Shown here in pieces: positions 1-5,254 of a DNA stretch of 6,760 nucleotides; position 1 is the first letter of the stretch; each line of letters starts with the position of its first letter. The position numbers were made by a program, and so were the translations under genes. The DNA is from Desulfuromonadaceae bacterium. GTDB taxonomy: Bacteria; Desulfobacterota; Desulfuromonadia; Desulfuromonadales; Syntrophotaleaceae. The notes under the pieces are model-generated. The model ran no database searches. It saw only the letters and a list, made by a program, of their open reading frames with translations, and was not told the origin of the DNA. The DNA is taken from assembly GCA_021107335.1 (NCBI GenBank), contig JAIOSZ010000182.1:1-6760 (forward strand). The letters are read 5' to 3'.

Positions 1-893
1 AATCCGGCTCGGTTAGCGGCGTTGGGCAGGCGCAGAAAGGCCCCCCGCCAGGTGGGGCTGGAGACGGTCCGTTGTCCCAGTTCTTTAAGCTTGGCCCGGT
101 TCTGCACCCGCAACTCGCGGTTAACCCGCAAAAAGATGGCGAGCATGTTGTCGGCGTCAGGATAGAGATCCTGGAATTCAGGCATCTTGGTGTCGAGGAA
201 CTGCTGGCTGAGGTTGATGTTGTCGCGCTTAGCCGGTCGGGGGTTGGTGTGGTAGTAGAAGCCGGCCTTGCGTTCGTTGCCAGCGGTGTCGACGGCGATC
301 ACCCGGGGCAAAAATGCGGCTTGAGTCATGTTGAACGGAAAGGCAAACAGGCAGGCGTAAAAGCCTTCGTCCTGCAAATAGCCGGGGAAAAACAGCTCGC
401 CGATCTGTACGCCGGTGCGCTCGACTTCTTCAGAGACTTTGTACAGCACTAGACCGGCGCCGCTTTGGTTGAGGTTGTGGGCTCGGCTCAACACCGAAAC
501 CACCGGCGGTCGGGAGTCGTAGTCAAAACTGAAGCTCTGGCTAATGCTGTTGGCTAGCAGGGCCTGGTCGGCAGCGGTCACCTGGATGGACAGGGGGCCG
601 TTGTTGAGCTTGATGTCCTTTAGGCTCAGGTCGAGAAGTTGGCTGCGGGTGCCCCGGGGGAATTCGGAGCGCAACAGTTCGACGGTCTTGTCCCCTTGGG
701 TAATGGTGACCAGGACGCTTTTCAGTCCGGCGCCTTCGTCTTCCAAGGTCAAAATCGGTGGGCGCTTGGCCGATATGGGGCCGCTGCCCGGGGTCAGGAT
801 CAGAGCGGGGGCCTGGCTGTCCCTCAGCAGGAAATAGCCGCCGGCGGCAACCACGACGACGAGTAGCAAAATGGTGAGAGCGTAATGTTTCAA
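1..893 (-). CDS. Membrane-anchored M23-type peptidoglycan metallopeptidase, N-terminal part (C-terminus off the window)
   Basis: About 297 codons are present and the gene continues past position 1. I chose the TTG start at 893 because GGAGG (901-905) lies 7 nt upstream and the frame opens with a classic anchor: Lys-His-Tyr, then a hydrophobic stretch at about residues 4-22, then Arg-Asp. The rest is periplasmic-type sequence with beta-rich, Ig-like character (about residues 30-125), followed by a segment containing SRAHNLNQSGAGLVLYKV and later FFPGY and AVDTAGNERKAGFYY. I recall this architecture from M23 family metallopeptidases of Geobacter relatives, which would cut peptidoglycan cross-links. 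The zinc-binding HxxxD/HxH motifs expected in the C-terminal domain are outside the window, so catalytic identity is inferred. It is probably the last visible gene of an operon with the two membrane proteins upstream. An ATG-started frame overlapping 541-912 is a shadow. Confidence 0.72.
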   Translation of the reverse strand, partial: MKHYALTILLLVVVVAAGGYFLLRDSQAPALILTPGSGPISAKRPPILTLEDEGAGLKSVLVTITQGDKTVELLRSEFPRGTRSQLLDLSLKDIKLNNGPLSIQVTAADQALLANSISQSFSFDYDSRPPVVSVLSRAHNLNQSGAGLVLYKVSEEVERTGVQIGELFFPGYLQDEGFYACLFAFPFNMTQAAFLPRVIAVDTAGNERKAGFYYHTNPRPAKRDNINLSQQFLDTKMPEFQDLYPDADNMLAIFLRVNRELRVQNRAKLKELGQRTVSSPTWRGAFLRLPNAANRAG

Positions 894-951
894 GGGTGAT
901 CCTCCAGAACAAAGGTGGGTGAATAAATAGAAGTGTCAGAGGCGGGCCGGG

Positions 952-1347
952 TCAGCCGCGTACCAGCCTGTACCAGCCGGCAGCAAGCAGGCCCCAGAGC
1001 AGGCAGAGTCCACCAATCAACAGTGGCGTCAGGGCCCCGTAGCCGAAGCCGAACAGGCCACGGCCCATGCGGGGGAAAAGCACGAGCAGGAAGTAGGCCG
1101 CTGGCGCAAGGCTGATCAGGATGCCCCGCAGTGGCACACGGTTGGGCAGTAGCGGGAGCGTCAGCAGCAGACCGAACAGTCCGCCGAAGACTAATCGAGA
1201 GTTAAGCCAACCGGTGGTCAAGTGGGGAGTCAGAGCAACCCCCAGCCAGGCGGTGGCTCCGTCCCGCCCTAAAACCCAAAAGACCAGGCAGGTGATCAGG
1301 GCGGCGACTGTGCCGCTGACATAGGCCAGACTAAATTTACGTAGCAT
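952..1347 (-). CDS. Small polytopic membrane protein of unknown function (131 aa)
   Basis: I do not recognise the family. The protein has about four hydrophobic segments: roughly residues 3-25, 54-70, 76-93 and 104-125, with a short Leu/Gly-rich C-terminus ending LVRG. It has no signal peptidase site or catalytic motif that I can see. The ATG at 1347 is preferred: GGAGG (1353-1357) lies 5 nt upstream. An in-frame TTG at 1359 overlaps the Shine-Dalgarno itself and would add only four residues. The gene lies 39 bp after the holin-like gene and 58 bp before the M23-type gene, all on the same strand, so co-transcription and an envelope role are likely. Its function is unknown. Confidence 0.8.
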   Translation of the reverse strand: MLRKFSLAYVSGTVAALITCLVFWVLGRDGATAWLGVALTPHLTTGWLNSRLVFGGLFGLLLTLPLLPNRVPLRGILISLAPAAYFLLVLFPRMGRGLFGFGYGALTPLLIGGLCLLWGLLAAGWYRLVRG

Positions 1348-1386
1348 CAATTCCTCCAAAAATACAGAACGAGCTGGATAGCAAAA

Positions 1387-1779
1387 CTACTGCCAACGGC
1401 CCCGGCGCTGTTGCAGGGTGATGACCTCCATCTTCCCCTGGCCGTTGATCATAGAGGTCAGCAACCAGCTGATTACACCGATGATCAATGAACCGAAGAT
1501 CGCAGACCAAAAGCCGGCGATATGAAAGCCGGAGATGACTCCGGAGGCCATCATCAGCATAAGGGCGTTGATGACGAAGGTGAACAGGCCGAGGGAGAGT
1601 ATGTTGAGGGGCAGGGTCAACAGTAGCAATAGCGGCCGTAACAGAGCGTTAAGAATGCCCAGAATAGCGGCGGCGAAAAAAGCTGAAAAAACACCGTTGA
1701 CCTCTATGCCGGGCAGCAGATAAGTGGCCGCCATGATGGCCACCGTCAACATCAGCCAGCGAACAAACAGTCCTTTCAT
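1387..1779 (-). CDS. Phage holin family / PF04020 (YvlD-type) four-helix membrane protein
   Basis: The 130-residue protein has four predicted membrane helices at about residues 4-25, 30-54, 56-82 and 89-111, and a basic, Gln/Arg-rich C-terminal tail. The segment GILNALLRPLLLLLTLPLN followed by SLGLFTFVINALMLMMAS is the characteristic core of the PF04020 family ('mycobacterial 4 TMS phage holin, superfamily IV'), which is widespread on bacterial chromosomes. Members are small inner-membrane proteins with no proven lytic role, and nothing here suggests a prophage. The ATG start is preceded by a strong GAGGAGGGG 3-4 nt upstream. It is the first gene of the probable three-gene envelope operon. 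Its leader carries an 8-bp inverted repeat (1804-1829) just upstream of the ribosome binding site. Confidence 0.88.
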   Translation of the reverse strand: MKGLFVRWLMLTVAIMAATYLLPGIEVNGVFSAFFAAAILGILNALLRPLLLLLTLPLNILSLGLFTFVINALMLMMASGVISGFHIAGFWSAIFGSLIIGVISWLLTSMINGQGKMEVITLQQRRGRWQ

Positions 1780-1803
1780 GGCCCCTCCTCAAGTAGTTAC
1801 CGG

Positions 1804-1829
1804 CTCGAAAAGCCGAAGGGATTTTCGAG
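1804..1829 (-). promoter_or_regulatory. Inverted repeat in the leader of the holin-like gene
   Basis: CTCGAAAA (1804-1811) and TTTTCGAG (1822-1829) form a perfect 8-bp inverted repeat around a 10-nt loop. An alternative 5-bp stem, CGGCT (1801-1805) with AGCCG (1811-1815), shares the same bases, so the two hairpins exclude each other. The repeat sits about 25 nt before the start codon and next to the Shine-Dalgarno. It could be an operator or an RNA element acting on ribosome binding. Upstream, GATAAT (minus strand, around 1840-1846) resembles a -10 box but has no good -35. Confidence 0.35.
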
Positions 1830-1914
1830 TTTGGCTAATATTATCAAGGATAACGGATTTTACCCCGCCTGGGAAGAGGGTAGCGGAGTCTTTTGTTTGG
1901 TGGGGCCGCCGGGT

Positions 1915-1938
1915 ATAAAACCGCGCCCGAAGGCGCGG
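1915..1938 (-). terminator. Rho-independent terminator of the fasciclin gene
   Basis: Read on the minus strand, this is a perfect 7-bp GC stem, CCGCGCC/GGCGCGG (1932-1938 with 1921-1927), closed by a TTCG tetraloop and followed by TTTTATA. It begins 16 nt after the fasciclin stop codon. A UUCG loop on a GC stem with a short U-tract is a textbook intrinsic terminator. It separates this gene from the envelope operon downstream. Confidence 0.85.
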
Positions 1939-1954
1939 CATAGAGTGCGGCGGC

Positions 1955-2377
1955 TCAGCAGCAGGCGCAATACCAACCGGAAAATTTAGGCAGGAAGACA
2001 TTGTCGATGACATGGATCAGGCCGTTGCTGCAGCGGATGTCCGTAGTGACCGGGGAGGCGTTGTCGATCTTGTATTGGCCCACGTCGAGATGCACGGTCA
2101 GCTGTTTGCCGTTGAGGGTGTAGATGCTTTCACTCGCCTCGATGCCCGCCCGGTCGATCTGCTCCTCGACAATATGATAGGTCAGGGTCGAATGCAGCTT
2201 GTCGGGGTCGCTCATGAGGTTTTCGATGCTGATCCGGGAAAAGGCCTGGTCGCTGGGAGCGAAGAGGGTGATGGGGCCGGCTCCATTGAGTTGATCTTCT
2301 AGCTCGGCTTTTTTCAGGGCGGCCAGCAGGGTGGTGAAAGAGCCGTCCTCTTTTAGAGTGCTAAGAATGTCGTTCAT
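1955..2377 (-). CDS. Single FAS1 (fasciclin) domain protein, no signal peptide
   Basis: The whole 140-residue protein is one FAS1 domain. The H1-like motif TLFAPSDQAF is at residues 37-46, the conserved Tyr-His pair lies in LTYHIVEE, and the H2-like motif NGLIHVIDNVFLP is at 118-130. FAS1 domains are usually secreted or surface adhesion modules. This one starts directly in the domain (MNDILSTLK) with no signal peptide, so a cytoplasmic location is predicted from sequence. The tail after the domain is short and ends Tyr-Cys-Ala-Cys-Cys; with Cys116 this gives four cysteines. The ATG is preceded by AAAGGAG 6 nt upstream. The gene has its own promoter (2435-2463) and terminator (1915-1938), so it is monocistronic. 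The biological role of bacterial stand-alone FAS1 proteins is poorly defined. Confidence 0.92.
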   Translation of the reverse strand: MNDILSTLKEDGSFTTLLAALKKAELEDQLNGAGPITLFAPSDQAFSRISIENLMSDPDKLHSTLTYHIVEEQIDRAGIEASESIYTLNGKQLTVHLDVGQYKIDNASPVTTDIRCSNGLIHVIDNVFLPKFSGWYCACC

Positions 2378-2434
2378 AGGTGCTCCTTTGGTGTTTGCTT
2401 CAACATGGTCACAAAGTTAACCCATACGGTAATA

Positions 2435-2463
2435 ATTATAGCGATTAGGAAGGGTCAGCGCAA
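2435..2463 (-). promoter_or_regulatory. Sigma-70 promoter of the fasciclin gene
   Basis: On the minus strand TTGCGC (2458-2463) is separated by exactly 17 nt from a perfect TATAAT (2435-2440). Transcription should begin near 2428, giving a leader of about 50 nt before the ATG at 2377. The -35 box lies just after the helicase stop codon, so the fasciclin gene is not dependent on helicase transcription. Confidence 0.75.
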
Positions 2464-2479
2464 GAGAGTCTCTTCGGCC

Positions 2480-4516
2480 TCAGTCGGCCAGCATCTGTTG
2501 TATGCCGGCGAAAAAGCTGGTTGCCCGCTGTTCCTGTTGATCGGGATCGAGGGGTTGGGGAGTATCGCTGTCGATGCGGTTGAGGAGCTCCTTAGGTATT
2601 TCGTCGAGAAAGGGGCTCGGTATTCGGGCCTGCAATTGGCCGTACTTTTTGCGTTTGCCCGCGTGAAGCAGGGCCAGGGTGCGCTGAGCACGGGTGATGC
2701 CGACATAGCAGAGGCGTCGTTCTTCTTCGATATCAGTGGCGGTGCCAACCGATTTTTTGTGGGGTAGCAGATCGTCTTCCAGGCCGACCAGAAACACGTG
2801 GGGGAATTCAAGACCTTTGCTGGCGTGCAGACTCATGAGTACCACCGCGTCCCTCTTGAGCTTGCTCTCCTTGTCGTTGCGGCCCGGTTCGTCACGATCC
2901 AGGAGGGAGACCTTTTCCAGGAAGCCGGACAGGCTTGGCGTGGTTTCCCGCTCTTCGTAGGAGGCTATGGCGTTGATTACCTCGGCGACGTTATCGACCC
3001 GCCGCCGGCCTCGCTTCGGGTCTTCGGCGGTGCGATAGATTTCATCTTCCATGGCCAGGTCGGTCAGGAGTTCGCAGGCGGTATCGCTAAGATTACCGAG
3101 CTGAAAGCGGCGCCGAAAACGCTCGATGAGCAGCACGAAGTCGGCTATGGCGGCCCGGACCTTGTCCCCCAGTTCGGTAATCTCTTCCGCTTCCCGAAGA
3201 ACCTGCCATAGTGGGCGGTTTTCGGCTAAGGAGTGGCGAATTAGGTGGTCGGCGCTGGTGGTACCGATGCCTCGCTTGGGAAAGTTAAGAATGCGTAGCA
3301 GATTGATCTCGTCCAGAGGATTTTGCAGGAACTTGAGGTAGGCCAGAACGTCCTTGACTTCCTTGCGATCGAAAAATTGTTGGCCGCCGATGAGCACATA
3401 GGGGATGTTGTCGTAGCGCAACTGTTCCTCAAAAGCCCGTGACTGGGCATTGGTGCGAAACAGAACCGCGAAGTCGCTGTAGCGGCACTCATCAGCGAAG
3501 CGCTCGGCCTGAATGCTTTCAACCACCATCCGGGCCTCGTCCTCACCGTCGTCGCAACAGATGCAGTTGATGGGGGCACCGGGACCGCCAGCGGTCCACA
3601 GGGCTTTTTCCTTGCGTTTCAGGTTGTAGAGAATGAGGGCGTTGGCTGCCGCCAGAATATTGCCCGTGGAGCGATAGTTCTGTTCTAGTTTGATCAGCCG
3701 AGTGCCGGGAAAATCTTTCTCGAAATCGAGGATGTTGCCGAGGTCTGCGCCTCGCCAGCCGTAGATGGACTGGTCATCGTCACCCACCACGCACAGGTTG
3801 TTGTGGGCGGCGGCCAGCAGTCGCAGCAGCCGGTATTGGGCGGTGTTGGTGTCCTGGTATTCGTCGACCATCATATAGCGAAAGCGCTGCTGGTATTTTT
3901 CTAGTACGGCGGGTTTCTCTTGAAGTAGACGCACCGTGAGCATGATCAGGTCGTCGAAGTCGACCGCATTAAAGGCCTTGAGGGCGCGTTGGTAGCGGGG
4001 ATAGACCTCCGCGGCCAGACGCCCGTACTCGTCAGCGAAGCGCGGTAGAAAGGCCTCCGGAGATTGTAGGCTATTTTTAGCGTCGGAGATCAGCCACAGA
4101 ATCCGGTCGGCATCGATCTTCTGGTCGCCCTGGCGTAGGCCGGAGCAGATATCGCGAATCAGCCGGGTCTGGTCGGCGGTGCCGTAGATGGAAAAATTCT
4201 TTTTGTAGCCGAGTTGATCAATGTCCTCTTTGAGAATGCGCATGCACAGGGCATGAAAGGTGGCGACTACCATGCCTTTACAGCGTTTGCGGCCGACCAT
4301 GTCTTCGGTGCGCTGCTTCATCTCCCGCGCCGCTTTGTTGGTAAAAGTGACCGCCATGACCTGGTTGGCTGGCACATTTAGAGTACACAACAGATGGGCA
4401 ATGCGAGAGGTGATGACCCGGGTTTTTCCGGAACCGGCGCCCGCCAGCAGCAGCAACGGTCCATCAACATGACAGACAGCGGCTCGTTGTTGTTCGTTTA
4501 GATTGGAAAGAGGCAT
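2480..4516 (-). CDS. rep: Rep/UvrD-family superfamily 1A ATP-dependent DNA helicase (3'-5')
   Basis: This is a complete 678-residue helicase. Motifs are in order: Q-motif NLNEQQ (5-10), Walker A GAGSGKT (26-32), motif Ia TFTNKAAREMK (57-67), Walker B VDEYQDTN (217-224), motif III GDDDQSIYGWRGA (245-257), motif IV LEQNYRST (277-284), motif V with LHASKGLEFPHVF (about 562-576) and motif VI EEERRLCYVGITRAQ (597-611). GDDDQSIY, LHASKGLEFP and the length (E. coli Rep is 673 aa) point to Rep rather than UvrD/PcrA, which are longer. The C-terminus is short, with no room for a PcrA-type Tudor domain. It would translocate on single-stranded DNA and clear protein blocks at forks or act in repair. I chose the ATG at 4516; an in-frame TTG at 4546 adds ten residues outside the conserved fold. 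Neither start has a clear Shine-Dalgarno. The symbol rep is a subfamily inference. Confidence 0.95.
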   Translation of the reverse strand: MPLSNLNEQQRAAVCHVDGPLLLLAGAGSGKTRVITSRIAHLLCTLNVPANQVMAVTFTNKAAREMKQRTEDMVGRKRCKGMVVATFHALCMRILKEDIDQLGYKKNFSIYGTADQTRLIRDICSGLRQGDQKIDADRILWLISDAKNSLQSPEAFLPRFADEYGRLAAEVYPRYQRALKAFNAVDFDDLIMLTVRLLQEKPAVLEKYQQRFRYMMVDEYQDTNTAQYRLLRLLAAAHNNLCVVGDDDQSIYGWRGADLGNILDFEKDFPGTRLIKLEQNYRSTGNILAAANALILYNLKRKEKALWTAGGPGAPINCICCDDGEDEARMVVESIQAERFADECRYSDFAVLFRTNAQSRAFEEQLRYDNIPYVLIGGQQFFDRKEVKDVLAYLKFLQNPLDEINLLRILNFPKRGIGTTSADHLIRHSLAENRPLWQVLREAEEITELGDKVRAAIADFVLLIERFRRRFQLGNLSDTACELLTDLAMEDEIYRTAEDPKRGRRRVDNVAEVINAIASYEERETTPSLSGFLEKVSLLDRDEPGRNDKESKLKRDAVVLMSLHASKGLEFPHVFLVGLEDDLLPHKKSVGTATDIEEERRLCYVGITRAQRTLALLHAGKRKKYGQLQARIPSPFLDEIPKELLNRIDSDTPQPLDPDQQEQRATSFFAGIQQMLAD

Positions 4517-4640
4517 AGAATGAATGTCTAGAGAGGAGAAAAGCAAAGCGTAAAGCCGGCTGCAAAGGAGTCGGCTTCAAGGGTCAATTCATATGCCGGA
4601 AGCTTACCACGGTCTTTTGGAAAAGGGCAAGGTGAGTAGT

Positions 4641-4655
4641 GCTGCCGACGGCAGC
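4641..4655. repeat. Perfect short hairpin GCTGCC-GAC-GGCAGC
   Basis: A 6-bp perfect GC-rich stem with a 3-nt loop lies 32 nt beyond the stop codon of the 27-codon minus-strand ORF and upstream of the helicase start. There is no T-tract directly after it on either strand, so an efficient intrinsic terminator is unlikely. It may be a pause or transcript-stabilising hairpin. Confidence 0.35.
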
Positions 4656-4687
4656 GCGGGTGGTGAAAGAGGGTTTTTAGCTGGCGA

Positions 4688-4771
4688 TTAAATCGGCTGT
4701 GTATAGCGCTGTAGTCTGGCTATGATCAGTTTTCGTTCTTTTCTTTTGATCCAGTATCTGAGCCAGACCAT
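4688..4771 (-). CDS. Candidate 27-aa basic small protein with a perfect Shine-Dalgarno
   Basis: The ATG at 4771 is preceded by a full AGGAGG (4777-4782) at 5-nt spacing, the best ribosome binding site in this gap. The 27-residue product begins MVWLRYWIKRKERK and ends RYTQPI, then TAA. It is rich in Trp/Tyr and Lys/Arg, with a net charge of about +7, and could form an amphipathic helix; there is no membrane segment. A -10-like TATAAA (minus strand, 4848-4853) and an FNR/CRP-like box centred about 43 bp from its predicted start point lie upstream. The next same-strand gene, the helicase, starts 171 nt after its stop, so it may be an independent small protein or an upstream leader ORF. I recognise no family; its short length means it could still be spurious. 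Confidence 0.5.
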   Translation of the reverse strand: MVWLRYWIKRKERKLIIARLQRYTQPI

Positions 4772-4826
4772 GCTTGCCTCCTGTAAGGGCGGTTTGTATT
4801 GCTTGTGGGGGAAGTCAAGGTGAGTA

Positions 4827-4855
4827 TTGGCGTTGTTTAAGATTAAATTTATATT
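4827..4855 (+). promoter_or_regulatory. Possible plus-strand sigma-70 promoter in the AT-rich gap
   Basis: TTGGCG (4827-4832) is followed after 17 nt by TATATT (4850-4855). Transcription would start near 4862 and run through the alternative-pairing region (4915-4973) toward the small ORF at 5040. Because this stretch is AT-rich, a chance match is quite possible. The -10 overlaps a minus-strand TATAAA (4848-4853), which would make two promoters overlap back to back. Confidence 0.35.
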
Positions 4856-4877
4856 AAGAAGGGCGACATGTCCAGTC

Positions 4878-4891
4878 TTGATTGATATTAA
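4878..4891. promoter_or_regulatory. FNR/CRP-like binding box
   Basis: TTGAT-TGAT-ATTAA matches the FNR consensus TTGAT-N4-ATCAA with one mismatch. Its centre (4884.5) is about 43 bp upstream of the start point predicted from the minus-strand TATAAA at 4848-4853. That is close to the -41.5 spacing typical of class II FNR/CRP activation. The match uses E. coli knowledge; the regulator in this organism is unknown. Confidence 0.3.
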
Positions 4892-4914
4892 TTATGTACA
4901 GGGGGAAGGTAACG

Positions 4915-4973
4915 ACCACACAACTGGCGAAAAAGCCGTGCGAAGTGTGGTTATGTGCAGTTGGTTTTGTGGT
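4915..4973 (+). ncRNA. Candidate structured RNA element with two mutually exclusive folds
   Basis: ACCACAC (4915-4921) pairs perfectly with GTGTGGT (4945-4951), enclosing a small GGC-GAAAAA-GCC hairpin (4927-4937). Alternatively the longer strand ACCACACAACTG (4915-4926) pairs over 12 bp with CAGTTG (4958-4963) plus TGTGGT (4968-4973), with a 4-nt bulge. The two folds share the 5' strand and exclude each other, a pattern found in riboswitches and attenuators. A possible promoter lies upstream (4827-4855) and a small ORF downstream (5040). No known riboswitch consensus was recognised. The strand is assigned from that promoter only. Confidence 0.3.
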
Positions 4974-5039
4974 TTAGCGAAGTAAGAATTGTAGTTATTG
5001 CCTCTTGATTTTCCCCTTTTATTTCTGTATGTTGCTGAA

Positions 5040-5165
5040 ATGTTTAAAACTACCGTTGTAATTCTTAGTCTTGTCTGGGCATCGTTGCTGCTGATCTCTT
5101 GGGGCGGCGCCGAAAATCAGCCCACTCAGGTCAGCGCTATTGCCTTTGAGCAGCGCGGTTTCTGA
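5040..5165 (+). CDS. Candidate 41-aa small secreted or single-pass membrane protein
   Basis: ATG at 5040 to TGA at 5163-5165 gives 41 codons. The product has the shape of a signal peptide: MFKTT, a hydrophobic core of about 17 residues (VVILSLVWASLLLIS), then WGGA and a polar tail of about 17 residues containing ENQPTQ and ending RGF. The hydrophobic block may be a signal sequence cut after GGA or a membrane anchor. There is no clear Shine-Dalgarno in front, which weakens the call. Upstream lie a possible plus-strand promoter (4827-4855) and the alternative-pairing region. The REP-like hairpin begins 12 bp after the stop codon. I recognise no family. Confidence 0.35.
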   Translation: MFKTTVVILSLVWASLLLISWGGAENQPTQVSAIAFEQRGF

Positions 5166-5177
5166 GCCTTCTCTGCG

Positions 5178-5212
5178 GCCCGTCTTTGCGGGCGGTAGCG
5201 TGTCCCCGTACC
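5178..5212. repeat. REP-like element: GC hairpin plus GGTAGCGTGTCCCCGTACC motif
   Basis: GCCCG (5178-5182) and CGGGC (5189-5193) form a 5-bp stem around TCTTTG. Directly after comes a 19-nt motif whose ends GGTA (5194-5197) and TACC (5209-5212) are inverted. From memory, GTAGCGTGTCCCC-type strings recur as dispersed extragenic repeats linked to IS200-like/RAYT transposases in several bacteria, including Geobacter relatives. No transposase is present here and only one copy is visible, so the assignment rests on recall. The hairpin could also help end transcription of the small ORF that stops at 5165, but it has no T-tract. Confidence 0.35.
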
Positions 5213-5254
5213 AATCCCCCGATTTTCAGATTTCTCTTAATTACTTCTGAGCCA

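Larger units (their letters stand above)
4517..5254. other. AT-rich intergenic region of about 740 bp between helicase and radical SAM gene
   Basis: No conventional gene fits here on either strand. Base composition is visibly more AT-rich than the flanks, especially 4830-5040. It contains two small ORFs (4688-4771 minus, 5040-5165 plus), back-to-back promoter-like elements around 4827-4855, an FNR/CRP-like box at 4878-4891, a region with alternative pairings at 4915-4973, a perfect 6-bp hairpin at 4641-4655 and a REP-like motif at 5178-5212. A 6-bp repeat AAGCCG/CGGCTT (4553-4558 and 4572-4577) lies just upstream of the helicase. I see no tRNA, tmRNA, RNase P or SRP signature in it. Confidence 0.6.

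Noticed and set aside
72..452. Plus-strand 126-codon frame
   Set aside because: It is antisense to the M23-type gene, whose codon pattern and protein features are convincing, and it has no ribosome binding site.
541..912. Minus-strand ATG-started frame of 123 codons at the left end
   Set aside because: Its product is Arg/Pro-rich and overlaps, out of frame, the M23-type gene that starts at TTG 893 with a proper Shine-Dalgarno and membrane anchor.
1387..1779. Prophage remnant signalled by the 'holin' family name
   Set aside because: PF04020 proteins are mostly chromosomal, and no phage structural, integrase or lysogeny genes are visible.
4895..4945. GEMM (cyclic-di-GMP) riboswitch, common in Geobacter relatives
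   Set aside because: ACAGGGGGAAGG and GCGAAAAAGCC give a faint resemblance, but the conserved CACGCACAGGGCAAACC-type core and the second-stem pattern are missing.
5029..5061. 10-residue frame starting at ATG 5029 overlapping the 41-codon ORF
   Set aside because: Too short, with no ribosome binding site and no sign of regulatory codons.
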